From Lachnospiraceae bacterium (GTDB lineage Bacteria; Bacillota; Clostridia; Lachnospirales; Lachnospiraceae), in assembly GCA_016282595.1 (NCBI GenBank), contig JAEEKV010000167.1:1-41750 (forward strand): DNA of 41,750 nt, written 5' to 3'. Made by a program: the position numbers and the translations under genes. The notes beneath the pieces were generated by a model. That model was not told the DNA's origin, did not search any database, and was given only the letters and a program-made list of their open reading frames with translations. How positions within the stretch are numbered: the stretch's first letter is position 1; every line of letters begins with the position of its first letter. Shown in pieces: positions 15,061 through 22,853 of this stretch.

Positions 15061-16437
15061 ATGCCGAATCAGGAAATTCCGTACAAGATCTATCTCGAAG
15101 AAAATGAGATGCCCAAAAGCTGGTATAACGTCAGGGCTGATATGAAGAAAAAGCCCGCACCGCTTTTGAATCCGGGTACCCTTCAGCCTATGAAGGCAGA
15201 AGAGTTGGAAGGCGTTTTTTGTGGCGAGCTTTGCAAGCAGGAGCTGGATGATACCACAGCTTACATCGAAATTCCGGAGGAGATCCGTTCTTTCTATAAG
15301 ATGTATCGTCCGTCTCCGTTGGTAAGGGCTTACTGCCTGGAGAAAAAGCTGGGTACACCGGCGCATATTTACTACAAGTTCGAGGGTAACAACACCTCCG
15401 GCAGCCACAAGCTCAACTCCGCCATCGCTCAGGCTTATTATGCGAAAAAGCAGGGCCTGAAGGGCGTTACCACCGAGACCGGAGCAGGACAGTGGGGAAC
15501 CGCTCTTTCCATGGCATGTTCCTACTTTGATCTGGACTGCCAGGTATATATGGTAAAGGTTTCCTATGAGCAGAAGCCTTTCAGAAGAGAAGTGATGAGA
15601 ACCTACGGTGCAAAGGTTACACCCTCTCCTTCTATGGATACTGAAGTAGGTAGAAAGATCAACGCAGAGTTCCCGGGAACCACAGGCTCTTTGGGCTGCG
15701 CTATTTCCGAAGCAGTGGAAGCTGCTACCACCCAGGAAGGTTACCGTTACGTACTGGGCTCCGTTTTGTCCCAGGTACTGCTGCATCAGTCCGTCATCGG
15801 TCTGGAAGCTAAAACTGCACTGGATAAATACGGCATCAAGGCTGATACCATTATCGGCTGCGCAGGAGGCGGTTCCAATCTTGGCGGTTTGATCGCACCC
15901 TTCGCAGGAGAGATCCTTCGGGGTGAAAATGACTATGAGATCATTGCAGTTGAGCCCGCATCCTGCCCTTCCTTAACCAGAGGCCGCTATGCATATGACT
16001 TCTGCGATACCGGAAAGGTTTGCCCTCTGGCTAAGATGTACACCTTGGGTTCAAGCTTTATTCCTTCTGCGAACCATGCAGGCGGACTTCGCTACCACGG
16101 AATGAGCAGCATCATTTCCGAGCTCTATGATCAGAAGATCTTAAAGGCAGTAGCTGTTGAGCAGACTGAGGTATTTAAGGCGGCACAGGAGTTTGCAAGA
16201 GTGGAGGGTATCCTTCCTGCTCCCGAGTCCAGTCATGCCATTAAGGTTGCCATTGATGAAGCCTTAAAGTGCAAGGAGACCGGAGAAGCCAAGAACATCG
16301 TATTCGGTCTGACCGGAACAGGATACTTTGATATGGTGGCATACCAGAAGTTTAATGACGGAGAAATGAGTGATTACATCCCGACGGATGCAGATTTGGA
16401 GAAATCCTTTGCAATGATGCCTCAGGTAAATCTGTAA
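15061..16437 (+). CDS. trpB2: TrpB2-type PLP-dependent tryptophan synthase beta-like enzyme
   Basis: A 458-aa fold-type II PLP enzyme of the TrpB2 group. The motif EGNNTSGSHKLNSA gives the PLP lysine K117; TETGAGQWG carries the catalytic Glu; GCAGGGSNLGG is the phosphate-binding loop. TrpB2 enzymes condense indole with serine, or act on related substrates, often without a TrpA partner; no other trp gene is adjacent here. ATG 15061 follows AAGGGGGAT; an earlier in-frame ATG at 14989 lies inside the promoter and is rejected. The pyridoxal kinase gene follows after 25 bases, so the enzyme sits next to genes that supply its cofactor. The physiological substrate is not certain. Confidence 0.88.
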   Translation: MPNQEIPYKIYLEENEMPKSWYNVRADMKKKPAPLLNPGTLQPMKAEELEGVFCGELCKQELDDTTAYIEIPEEIRSFYKMYRPSPLVRAYCLEKKLGTPAHIYYKFEGNNTSGSHKLNSAIAQAYYAKKQGLKGVTTETGAGQWGTALSMACSYFDLDCQVYMVKVSYEQKPFRREVMRTYGAKVTPSPSMDTEVGRKINAEFPGTTGSLGCAISEAVEAATTQEGYRYVLGSVLSQVLLHQSVIGLEAKTALDKYGIKADTIIGCAGGGSNLGGLIAPFAGEILRGENDYEIIAVEPASCPSLTRGRYAYDFCDTGKVCPLAKMYTLGSSFIPSANHAGGLRYHGMSSIISELYDQKILKAVAVEQTEVFKAAQEFARVEGILPAPESSHAIKVAIDEALKCKETGEAKNIVFGLTGTGYFDMVAYQKFNDGEMSDYIPTDADLEKSFAMMPQVNL

Positions 16438-16462
16438 AATAAGGGATCGATTTGGAAATAAG

Positions 16463-17302
16463 ATGAAAAAAGTAGCTTTGATCAATGACCTGTCAGGGTT
16501 CGGCCGCTGTTCCCTGACAGCAGCGATCCCGGTGATCAGCACCATGGGATTGCAGGCCTGTCCTCTGCCTACGGCAGTGCTTACTGCACAGACAGGTTTT
16601 GAATCGTATTACTGTGACGATTTTACCGACCGAATGGGACAGTTTACCGAGCAGTGGAGTCTTACGGGAGAGCAGTTTGACGGTATCGTTTCCGGCTATC
16701 TGGCATCTCATAAGCAGATGGAGAAAGTCCTTGCCTTTTTGGAGAAGTTTCATCAAAAGGGATCTTTGTACCTGGCGGATCCGGTACTCGGAGACAATGG
16801 GGAAAAGATCAAGATCTTTACAGATGACCTTTTGGATTGTATGAGACAGCTTGTGAGAAATGCAGATGTGGTAACACCTAATCTGACGGAGCTTTGCTTT
16901 TTGACGGGAGACAGCTTTGAGGAGCTGGTACGTCATAAGGATGATGAGGACTATGAAAAGCGTATCGAGGAGATTGGTAGAAAGCTTTTAGAGTCGGCAT
17001 CCCGGGATCAGATGGTGATCGTAACCGGAATCGAGCAGGGAGAAAGCATCGGTAATATGGCCATCTGGAGCAAGGACAGAGTCTTTTTAAAGAGCCGCTT
17101 TAACGGACGCAGTTATTCCGGAACAGGCGATCTGTTTGCTGCAGTGATATGCGGATGCCTGCTGAAGCAGATTCCCATCCGTGCCGCCATTTACAAGGCT
17201 ATGGTCTTTTTGCAGGAATCCATTGCAGAGGCGGAACGGGAGCAGGAACCGGAGATCTACGGTATTCCGTTTGAGAATCACCTGCATCTTTTATTAGATT
17301 AA
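16463..17302 (+). CDS. pdxY: Pyridoxal/pyridoxamine kinase (PdxY-like)
   Basis: A 279-aa ribokinase-fold kinase that phosphorylates B6 vitamers to PLP precursors in the cytoplasm. Visible signatures are INDLSGFGRCSL at the N terminus, ADPVLGD near residue 110, TPNLTEL near 140, and the anion-hole/catalytic motif GTGDLFAA near residue 219 with its Asp. Length is normal for the family. Placed between the TrpB2-type PLP enzyme and an ECF S component, which points to salvage of external vitamin B6 for PLP. ThiD-like hydroxymethylpyrimidine kinases share the fold, but the N-terminal sequence favours PdxY. Confidence 0.88.
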   Translation: MKKVALINDLSGFGRCSLTAAIPVISTMGLQACPLPTAVLTAQTGFESYYCDDFTDRMGQFTEQWSLTGEQFDGIVSGYLASHKQMEKVLAFLEKFHQKGSLYLADPVLGDNGEKIKIFTDDLLDCMRQLVRNADVVTPNLTELCFLTGDSFEELVRHKDDEDYEKRIEEIGRKLLESASRDQMVIVTGIEQGESIGNMAIWSKDRVFLKSRFNGRSYSGTGDLFAAVICGCLLKQIPIRAAIYKAMVFLQESIAEAEREQEPEIYGIPFENHLHLLLD

Positions 17303-17356
17303 TTGGGGAACAAAAATTATAGAATGATCGGGGATTATGAAGAGGGAGGTAATCGT

Positions 17357-17917
17357 ATGAGAGAACAGACAAAACAAAAAACCATTACAAAAACAACGGC
17401 AAAAAGCCACGACAGGATCTACTACATGTCCTGTGCGGGATTGTTTGCAGCCCTGATCTGTGTGATGACGGCTTACCTTTTGCATATCCCGGTAGGTGTG
17501 AGCGGCGCCTATATCCATTTCGGTGATGCGCTGATCTATCTGGCAGCCAGCCTTTTGCCCATGCCTTATGCCTGCGCGGCAGCGGCCATCGGCGGATCCT
17601 TAGCCGATCTTTTGACAGCACCCATGTGGGCTCCGGCTACGTTTTTGATCAAGCCTTTGCTGGTGGTTTTGTTTACCTCCAAAAAGGAAAAGATCGTGAA
17701 CCCCAGAAATGTGATTGCAGCCATTGCAGCTTACGGTATTACGGTTGTGGGATATTATGTAGCAGAGAGAATCCTGCTTGGCTCTGCAGCCAGTGCATTC
17801 ATTCTTTCCGCATCCGGAAACGTGATCCAATCTACGGGAAGCGCCGTGATCTTTTTGATCTTCGGTCTGATGCTGGATCGTATGGGAATTAAGAAGCGTT
17901 TGCACATCGCGGATTGA
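17357..17917 (+). CDS. ECF transporter S component (predicted vitamin B6 or related)
   Basis: A 186-aa membrane protein with about five to six hydrophobic helices (MSCAGLFAALICVMTAYLL ... AVIFLIFGLMLDRM). It has the short-loop pattern VSGAYIHFGDALIYLAA typical of substrate-binding S components of energy-coupling factor transporters. ATG 17357 has GAGGGAGGT seven bases before it; frame-open sequence upstream lacks a ribosome binding site. The gene follows the pyridoxal kinase by 54 bases, so a B6 vitamer is the likely cargo (inference, as for PdxU-type S components). The EcfA/EcfT energising module is not in the window. A strong terminator follows. Confidence 0.78.
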   Translation: MREQTKQKTITKTTAKSHDRIYYMSCAGLFAALICVMTAYLLHIPVGVSGAYIHFGDALIYLAASLLPMPYACAAAAIGGSLADLLTAPMWAPATFLIKPLLVVLFTSKKEKIVNPRNVIAAIAAYGITVVGYYVAERILLGSAASAFILSASGNVIQSTGSAVIFLIFGLMLDRMGIKKRLHIAD

Positions 17918-17940
17918 GAAAACAAAGGTATATGAATTAA

Positions 17941-17978
17941 AAAGAACTGCGGTAGAAACCTATCGCAGTTCTTTTTTT
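17941..17978. terminator. Bidirectional terminator
   Basis: A 15-base-pair stem (AAAGAACTGCGGTAG with CTATCGCAGTTCTTT, one G-T pair), AAAC loop and T-tract. It separates the plus-strand B6 module from the minus-strand YtxH-like gene and can serve both. Confidence 0.9.
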
Positions 17979-17996
17979 CTCATTTTTCAGGGCAGA

Positions 17997-18539
17997 TTAT
18001 TTGTCTTCCTCTGCCTCATCAAAGAAGTCTTCTACCTCTTCTTCAACTGCTTCGGCAGCCTCTTCTTTTTCTGCCTTCTTCTGCTCGGTAACGGCGTCCT
18101 CCAGATCATCCTCATCATCGGCTTCGTCGAAGAAGAAATCCTCTTCCACATCCTCGTCCTTGGATGCGGTAGCCTTGTCATAGAGATCCCTTGCCTTATC
18201 CTTGGCACTGTCATACAGATCCTTAGCCTTCTCAGCTGCGGGGCCTGCAAGATCTTTTACCTTCTCGGCTGCGGGGCCTGCGAAATCCTTTACCACACCG
18301 GCTACGTCGGAAGCAAGTGCAGATGCATCCTTCTTCATAGCATCGAATGCAGGATAGCGGGGCGCAGCTGCATCGGAGAGATCCTCGTCAAAATCGAAAT
18401 CGTCATCATCATCAAACAGATCATCGAAATCGTCATCATCAAAGTACTCTTCGTCTTTTTTCTTGTAATAGTAAATGGCACCTGCGGCAGCGCCGATTAT
18501 GGTACCCAGCAACATCAGTTTTCCGAATTTTTTTGCCAT
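17997..18539 (-). CDS. YtxH-like membrane-anchored acidic protein
   Basis: A 180-aa protein with one N-terminal hydrophobic helix (KLMLLGTIIGAAAGAIYYY), then highly acidic runs (DDDDFDDLFDDDDDFDFDED), an Ala/Lys-rich repeat region and another Glu-rich tail. The repeats AGPAAEKVKDL / AGPAAEKAKDL and YDSAKDKARDL / YDKA suggest an amphipathic LEA- or YtxH-like helix. AAGGAG is placed normally before ATG 18539. Its function is unknown; proteins of this style are stress- or envelope-associated in other Firmicutes. The biased composition argues against any enzymatic role. Confidence 0.7.
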   Translation of the reverse strand: MAKKFGKLMLLGTIIGAAAGAIYYYKKKDEEYFDDDDFDDLFDDDDDFDFDEDLSDAAAPRYPAFDAMKKDASALASDVAGVVKDFAGPAAEKVKDLAGPAAEKAKDLYDSAKDKARDLYDKATASKDEDVEEDFFFDEADDEDDLEDAVTEQKKAEKEEAAEAVEEEVEDFFDEAEEDK

Positions 18540-18718
18540 AACACAGTCTCCTTTTTATACACTAAAGTATTTCCCATAACAAGAAATCTGATACCCCTAT
18601 TTTAGAATAAAAAAAAGGAAAGTACAAGAAGTTTTCAGAAAGTTCACTAAGTTTATGGATAGTTTTCTGAAATCGTGATATCATCATTCCATAATCATTT
18701 AGGAAAGAGGAAACAGCG

Positions 18719-19480
18719 ATGAAAGAGACCTTATACACCATACCCCTGACGGATGCCTTTAAAGCCGGAGATGAATGTCCCCTTTGCTTTGTGGAGCGGG
18801 ACGTGGAGCAGGATCTTCTGGATCTGGTGCTGGGATCTTCCGCATCCTACATGGAAAGCGATATGCGGGATCTGACGGATAAGGCGGGTTTTTGCAGAAC
18901 CCATTTTAAGAAGATGTTTGACTACGGCAACACCCTGGGAAATGCCTGGATTTTGAAGACCCATTACATTCTCATGGAAAAGCAGCTGGCTGAGCAGATC
19001 AAGATGTATGCGCCGTCCAAAACCTCCCTTTTGAACAAGCTGAAAAAATCGGAAAACTCCGATAACAGCATTGCAAACTGGGTGAAGGAAAAAGAGGAGA
19101 GCTGCTATATTTGCAACCAGTATAAAAAGACCTATGCAAGATATCTGGATACCTTCTTTTTCATGTTTAAAAAGGACAATGGCATGAAGGATATGATCAC
19201 CGCCAGCAAGGGCTTTTGCCTGCACCATTTCGGTGATATCTGTGCGGAAATGGACAACCAGTTAAATGATGCTCAGAAGGCAGAGCTCTGCGCTCTGTTG
19301 TTCCCCAAGATGGAAGAGAATTTAAAGCGTGTCGGAGACGATGTGGCGTGGCTCATTGAAAAGTTTGACTACCGAAATAAGGATGCGGACTGGAAGGATT
19401 CCAAGGATGCGGTACAGCGCGGAATGCAAAAGCTCCGGGGCGGTTATCCCGCAGATCCAGTTTATCAGCAGGCAAAATGA
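18719..19480 (+). CDS. DUF6062 family protein with duplicated CxxC/CxxH modules
   Basis: A 253-aa soluble protein. Two similar modules are visible: C20-P-L-C23 with F-C59-R-T-H62-F, and C129-Y-I-C132 with F-C167-L-H-H170-F. The spacing (35-36 residues) is the same, which indicates internal duplication and probably two structural metal sites (inference). The N terminus (YTIPLTDAFKAGDECPLCF) is typical of DUF6062 as I know it. GGAAAGAGG precedes ATG 18719. An inverted repeat TTTCAGAAA / TTTCTGAAA (18633-18670) lies upstream. Function unknown. Confidence 0.75.
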   Translation: MKETLYTIPLTDAFKAGDECPLCFVERDVEQDLLDLVLGSSASYMESDMRDLTDKAGFCRTHFKKMFDYGNTLGNAWILKTHYILMEKQLAEQIKMYAPSKTSLLNKLKKSENSDNSIANWVKEKEESCYICNQYKKTYARYLDTFFFMFKKDNGMKDMITASKGFCLHHFGDICAEMDNQLNDAQKAELCALLFPKMEENLKRVGDDVAWLIEKFDYRNKDADWKDSKDAVQRGMQKLRGGYPADPVYQQAK

Positions 19481-19489
19481 TTAAAAAAT

Positions 19490-19519
19490 GAGACGGCTTA
19501 AATGGCCGTCTCAACATTT
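19490..19519. terminator. Bidirectional terminator overlapping the GNAT gene end
   Basis: GAGACGGC (19490-19497) pairs with GCCGTCTC (19505-19512), loop TTAAATG, with A-runs on the left and T-rich sequence on the right. The loop holds the TAA stop of the minus-strand GNAT gene, and its last sense codons form one arm. Confidence 0.8.
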
Positions 19520-20295
19520 TTACGAAACTCCTCTGCATGATTCATTACATAGTAATAGGTGTATTGTTTTTCAAAGCCCAGTCTCTTGTAAAGGTTTAAT
19601 GCGATGGGGTTGTTTTGCATAACCTGCAGATAGATATGACAGGCTCCGCAGTCTTTGGATTTCAGGATCGCTGCCTGACACAGCTTTTTCCCAAGGCCCA
19701 TGCCGCGACAATCGGGAGCAACCACCACGTTATGCAGAAGGCTGTAGCCACTTTCAATAGCCAGGGAAGCAACAGCAACCACGCGATCCTGCTGAAGGAT
19801 CTTAATATAGATCTGCTCCACGGAAACCTTGGCGTGGATCTGTCTTGTCATCTCCTGTTTTGCAGGATCCGTCAGATCCTCATATTCAAAGTAGGATTCA
19901 AACCAATCCTCCGGCTTAGGACTGAAGGTGACGGCGTCCAAAACCGAAGTAACATCATAGTCAATGTGAGCATCCTCAAGGGGGAGGGTCATAACGTCGG
20001 TAGGTTTTACTACCTGGTAGCCCCGTTTTTCCAGGTAGGAGATAAATTCTTTGTCTGCATCTGTCAGCTTGAAGATACAGGGTAAGCCGTGTTTGTCGTA
20101 TTCCTGTTCGCAATAGGCAACTTTTTCAGGAAGCTCTATGGTGGAAGCTTCTTTGATCTGAACTGAATTGGCGCGGCCTGTAAAGCCGTTGGTAAAGCGA
20201 AGCTCCCAACCGTCGTATTCCAGCTGTTCCAGGCCTACATAACCGTTGGCAGCAATATTTTCCAAAAAGCGAATTTGATCCTTTGTAATAGCCAT
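19498..20295 (-). CDS. GNAT family N-acetyltransferase
   Basis: A 265-aa protein with a C-terminal GNAT fold, transferring acetyl from acetyl-CoA to an unknown amine. The acetyl-CoA loop is V-V-A-P-D-C-R-G-M-G-L-G-K-K, followed by NNPIALNLYKRLGF near the end. The N-terminal 130 residues are a separate, less typical domain. I choose the second Met (20295) because AAGGAG is then seven bases upstream; the Met at 20301 would be one base from it. An extended -10 (TGG-TAAAAT) lies upstream on the minus strand at 20325-20333. Confidence 0.82.
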   Translation of the reverse strand: MAITKDQIRFLENIAANGYVGLEQLEYDGWELRFTNGFTGRANSVQIKEASTIELPEKVAYCEQEYDKHGLPCIFKLTDADKEFISYLEKRGYQVVKPTDVMTLPLEDAHIDYDVTSVLDAVTFSPKPEDWFESYFEYEDLTDPAKQEMTRQIHAKVSVEQIYIKILQQDRVVAVASLAIESGYSLLHNVVVAPDCRGMGLGKKLCQAAILKSKDCGACHIYLQVMQNNPIALNLYKRLGFEKQYTYYYVMNHAEEFRKNVETAI

Positions 20296-20339
20296 TTTCA
20301 TTCTCCTTTTTTGTGTCGTTTGCTATTTTACCACACTTC

Positions 20340-20368
20340 TTGACGAATTGGTATGGAAGAACTATATT
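20340..20368 (+). promoter_or_regulatory. Promoter of the macro-domain gene
   Basis: TTGACG, a 17-base spacer and TATATT, near consensus. It is 38 bases before the start codon. Confidence 0.7.
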
Positions 20369-20406
20369 CAAAATGAGTTTCAAAAGGAGCTTTTGCAGGA
20401 AGGAAG

Positions 20407-20958
20407 ATGATTTTTATGAACAATAGTCAGATAGAATTGATCCATGGGTCCTGTGCAGATCAGGAGGCGGATGTTATTGTCAATGCAGCCAACAGCGGTC
20501 TTTGGGCCGGAGGCGGTATTTGCGGTGTGATATTTGCTAAAGCAGGAATGAGAGAACTGACAGAGGCCTGCCGGGCCTATCAAACACCTCTGAAAGATGG
20601 CGATGCAGTGATCACACCTGCCTTTCAGATGAAAAATGCAAAGGCCATTATCCATGCAGTGGGACCGAATTTTGCCGTAACACCCACGGCCTTTGAGGAG
20701 TTGTTTATGGCTTACTTTCATTCCCTGGAAGTGATGATGAAAAACGGCTATCACAGCATTTCGTTTCCCCTGATCAGCTCCGGTATCTTCGGCGGCAGCC
20801 TGGAAAATCCCGTAGCGGAATCCACAAAGCAGTGCCTGAGAGCCTACCGGAAATTTACGGAAAGCTATCCGGATTACGATATCCATGTGAAGCTGTGCGC
20901 CTTTTCCGCATCAGAGATGGCGAAGGCTCAAAAAGAATACGACGAGATGGGGATGTGA
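20407..20958 (+). CDS. Macro-domain protein (ADP-ribose-binding, putative deacylase)
   Basis: A 183-aa single macro domain. ADVIVNAANSGLWAGGGICG (about residues 21-40) is the ADP-ribose binding loop with its catalytic Asn, AIIHAVGPNF the second strand, and FPLISSGIFGGS the diphosphate loop. Members of the MacroD group hydrolyse O-acetyl-ADP-ribose or remove ADP-ribose from proteins. No partner ADP-ribosyltransferase or sirtuin is adjacent. Starts at 20407 and 20416 are both possible, each with an AGGAAG element upstream. The DUF454 gene follows within six bases, so they probably share a transcript. Confidence 0.87.
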   Translation: MIFMNNSQIELIHGSCADQEADVIVNAANSGLWAGGGICGVIFAKAGMRELTEACRAYQTPLKDGDAVITPAFQMKNAKAIIHAVGPNFAVTPTAFEELFMAYFHSLEVMMKNGYHSISFPLISSGIFGGSLENPVAESTKQCLRAYRKFTESYPDYDIHVKLCAFSASEMAKAQKEYDEMGM

Positions 20959-20964
20959 TGAACA

Positions 20965-21195
20965 ATGAGAAAAATTGTATTAACCATCGCATCGATTTTA
21001 TGTTTTATCCTCGGGTTTGTGGGCCTGTTGATCCCGGTGATTCCGCAGATTCCCTTCTTTCTCCTGGGAATCGTCTGTCTTTCAGCGGCGTCAACGCGGT
21101 TTAAACGCTTCTTTGTAGGAACGTCCCTTTATCAAAAATACCTGAAGGAGCATGTGGATAAGCATGAGAAGATCGCTGAATTTTTAAATGAATAG
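20965..21195 (+). CDS. DUF454 (YbaN-like) small membrane protein
   Basis: A 76-aa protein with two hydrophobic segments (ILCFILGFVGLLIPVIPQIPFFLLGIVCL) that form a hairpin, followed by a charged tail (FKRFFVGTSLYQKYLKEHVDKHEKI), the DUF454 pattern. It is an inner-membrane protein of unknown role. It starts six bases after the macro-domain stop and ends inside the upstream end of the next GNAT frame. Confidence 0.85.
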   Translation: MRKIVLTIASILCFILGFVGLLIPVIPQIPFFLLGIVCLSAASTRFKRFFVGTSLYQKYLKEHVDKHEKIAEFLNE

Positions 21196-21247
21196 AAAAG
21201 GGCGATTTCCGTGTCTTTGCATATCCGGAATAATGAGGACAACCAAC

Positions 21248-21694
21248 TTGATTCAATTAAAGGAAATTACAAAAGAAAACCTGGACGAAGTACTTGCATT
21301 AAAGGTTCATGAGGATCAAAAATCCTTTGTATCATCCAATGGAGATTCCCTGGCACAGGCCTATGTTTATGGAGGGACAGCCTTTCCCTTTGCAGTGTGT
21401 GACGGCTCCGAAGTCGTAGGATTTATTATGATGGGATACTACGAAGCTAAGTCCTATTATACGCTTTGGAAATTTATGATCGGCAGTCAGTATCAAAACA
21501 AAGGATACGGACGCAGAGCCCTGGAATTGGGCATCCGGTATTTACAGGAACAATTTGACGTATCCGAAATCTATACCGGAGTGGTGCCGGGCAATTCTAT
21601 AGCGAAGAAATTATATCGATCTGTTGGATTTAAAGAGACAGGATTGGTTGAGTTCGGAATGGAAGAAATGCGGTTGCATCTTTCTTCAAAATAA
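21248..21694 (+). CDS. GNAT acetyltransferase (BltD / spermidine acetyltransferase-like)
   Basis: About 148 aa. The sequence IQLKEITKENLDEVLALKV, SLAQAYVYGG and the acetyl-CoA loop GSQYQNKGYGRRALE match the polyamine-acetyltransferase-like GNAT group from memory. It transfers acetyl from acetyl-CoA to small amines, perhaps spermine or spermidine. I prefer the TTG at 21248 (GAGG nine bases upstream), because related proteins begin right at MI-L-ITKEN. ATG 21233 would add five residues, and ATG 21188 would add an untypical leader overlapping DUF454. Confidence 0.78.
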   Translation: MIQLKEITKENLDEVLALKVHEDQKSFVSSNGDSLAQAYVYGGTAFPFAVCDGSEVVGFIMMGYYEAKSYYTLWKFMIGSQYQNKGYGRRALELGIRYLQEQFDVSEIYTGVVPGNSIAKKLYRSVGFKETGLVEFGMEEMRLHLSSK

Positions 21695-21756
21695 GAGAAA
21701 ATGAATCAGAAGCTGTCATGATCAGTCGTGAAAGAGAAACGAGGAGGATAAGAGTC

Positions 21757-22278
21757 ATGGAACGACGTATAGAAACAGAACGACTTATTTTGAGGACAGT
21801 TACCCTGGAGGATGCAGAGGCTATCTTTCGATGGACCTCCGATCCCGATGTAAACAGATATATGATTTATCCCCTTCATCAGGACATTGAGGTTACAAGA
21901 GAATGGCTTAAATCTCGTGATACGGATGGAAAGGATACCTATGATCTTGGCTTTGTGCTGAAGGAAACCGGTGAGCTGGTAGGAATGGGCGGAATCTACT
22001 ACAAGGAAGAGCTGGATATCTGGAATATCGGATATAACCTGAGAAAAGATTGCTGGGGCCGGGGACTAGTTCCTGAGGCAATGAAGGCCATCATAGACTA
22101 TGTGGATAAAGAAAAAGGAGTCCGCGCCATAATGGGTGAGTTTGCAAAAGAGAATGCAAAGAGCAAACGTGTTATGGAAAAACTGGGGATGACCTTCTGG
22201 AAGGAATGTCAATATACAAAGCTTGACGGAAGTGTAACTTATGATGCTTGTGTGTACAAAAGGGAGTTACATGTTTAA
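21757..22278 (+). CDS. GNAT acetyltransferase, RimJ/RimL-like
   Basis: A 173-aa protein with the RimJ/RimL start METERLILR-type (here ERRIETERLILRTVTLEDA) and acetyl-CoA loop L-R-K-D-C-W-G-R-G-L-V-P-E-A. A conserved N-A-K-S-K-R-V-M-E-K-L-G-M segment lies near the C terminus. It acetylates an N-terminal or small amine substrate that cannot be told from sequence. ATG 21757 follows GAGGAGG by eight bases. It is the third GNAT within 3 kb. Its last codons overlap the start of a 43-aa micro-ORF. Confidence 0.83.
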   Translation: MERRIETERLILRTVTLEDAEAIFRWTSDPDVNRYMIYPLHQDIEVTREWLKSRDTDGKDTYDLGFVLKETGELVGMGGIYYKEELDIWNIGYNLRKDCWGRGLVPEAMKAIIDYVDKEKGVRAIMGEFAKENAKSKRVMEKLGMTFWKECQYTKLDGSVTYDACVYKRELHV

Positions 22279-22402
22279 GAGAGAAGTTTTTATCACACAA
22301 ATACTGATATGCATCTTTATGGGTATCCTGACTGCATGGAACTGGCATCTGTGGACAGATGAGATCCTATTACAGAGTAAAAACTGGCACAAAGGATACT
22401 AA
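22271..22402 (+). CDS. Micro-ORF, 43-aa single-TM peptide
   Basis: ATG 22271 overlaps the GNAT stop and has AAAGGGAG four bases upstream, inside the GNAT gene. The peptide is MFKREVF, a hydrophobic helix (ITQILICIFMGILTAW), then NWHLWTDEILLQSKNWHKGY. One basic N terminus, one membrane segment and Trp-rich tail fit a small membrane protein. Its stop overlaps the end of the convergent HAD gene by four bases. Coding is plausible but rests on ribosome binding site and overlap only. Confidence 0.5.
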   Translation: MFKREVFITQILICIFMGILTAWNWHLWTDEILLQSKNWHKGY

Positions 22403-22734
22403 GCAGTGAGCTTTAACATATCCTCCGGCAGGCAGGCCCTGTCATCGATATAGTAATCACAGGTGATCTTGCGGGAATTGTTGCCGTAAAGGGCCACGAT
22501 TTCCGGAAGGTTATCATTGATGGCGTCAAAGATAAGCCCCTGCTCTTTGCACCATGAAACGGCGTTCTCAAGGGGCTCCCCTGCCCGGCAGGTCCAAAGG
22601 ATGATCTTGTGTCCCAGGGCCTTGCATTTTTTCAGATAATCGATGAGGACGGTATTGGGGTCACCTAATTCCGGCCAGTTGCTATAGCACAGTGTTCCGT
22701 CGAAATCTACTGCAAAAATCTTATATTCTTCCAT
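22399..22734 (-). CDS. Small HAD-superfamily phosphatase-like protein
   Basis: A 111-aa protein with the HAD motif AVDFDGTL (nucleophile D10, D12), a motif II-like WTCRAG and a C-terminal Y-I-D-D-R-A (motif IV acids). No cap domain. Short members of this family (BT0820-like) act on small phosphomonoesters, and the substrate is unknown. The promoter upstream on the minus strand has a LexA-type box in its spacer, and two more boxes lie near it, so SOS control is likely (inference). Convergent with the micro-ORF. Confidence 0.8.
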   Translation of the reverse strand: MEEYKIFAVDFDGTLCYSNWPELGDPNTVLIDYLKKCKALGHKIILWTCRAGEPLENAVSWCKEQGLIFDAINDNLPEIVALYGNNSRKITCDYYIDDRACLPEDMLKLTA

Positions 22735-22774
22735 ATCCCAAACCTCCCATATTTACCTGTTTTCAATGCCTTTT

Positions 22775-22788
22775 CGAACATATGGTTG
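22775..22788. promoter_or_regulatory. LexA-type box, imperfect
   Basis: C-GAAC-ATAT-GGTT-G: one mismatch from GAAC-N4-GTTC. It lies just downstream of the HAD promoter. Confidence 0.5.
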
Positions 22789-22795
22789 TGTTATT

Positions 22796-22824
22796 ATGAT
22801 AGAACAAATGTTCTGAAAATGCAA
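22796..22824 (-). promoter_or_regulatory. Promoter of the HAD gene
   Basis: On the minus strand TTGCAT, a 17-base spacer and TATCAT. The spacer contains a perfect GAAC-AAAT-GTTC box. Confidence 0.5.
22801..22814. promoter_or_regulatory. LexA-type box, perfect
   Basis: A-GAAC-AAAT-GTTC-T, an exact GAAC-N4-GTTC palindrome with flanking A/T symmetry, inside the HAD promoter spacer. Confidence 0.75.
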
Positions 22825-22853
22825 CCGCTAGATATGGGATGCAAATGATGCGC

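Noticed and set aside
17941-17978. CRISPR or small RNA reading of the long hairpins
   Set aside because: Single hairpins with T-tracts at gene ends; no spaced direct repeats anywhere in the window.
18540-18575. Near-consensus TTGTTA-17-TATAAA on the minus strand before the YtxH-like gene
   Set aside because: Transcription from it would start inside the ribosome binding site, so it is probably chance.
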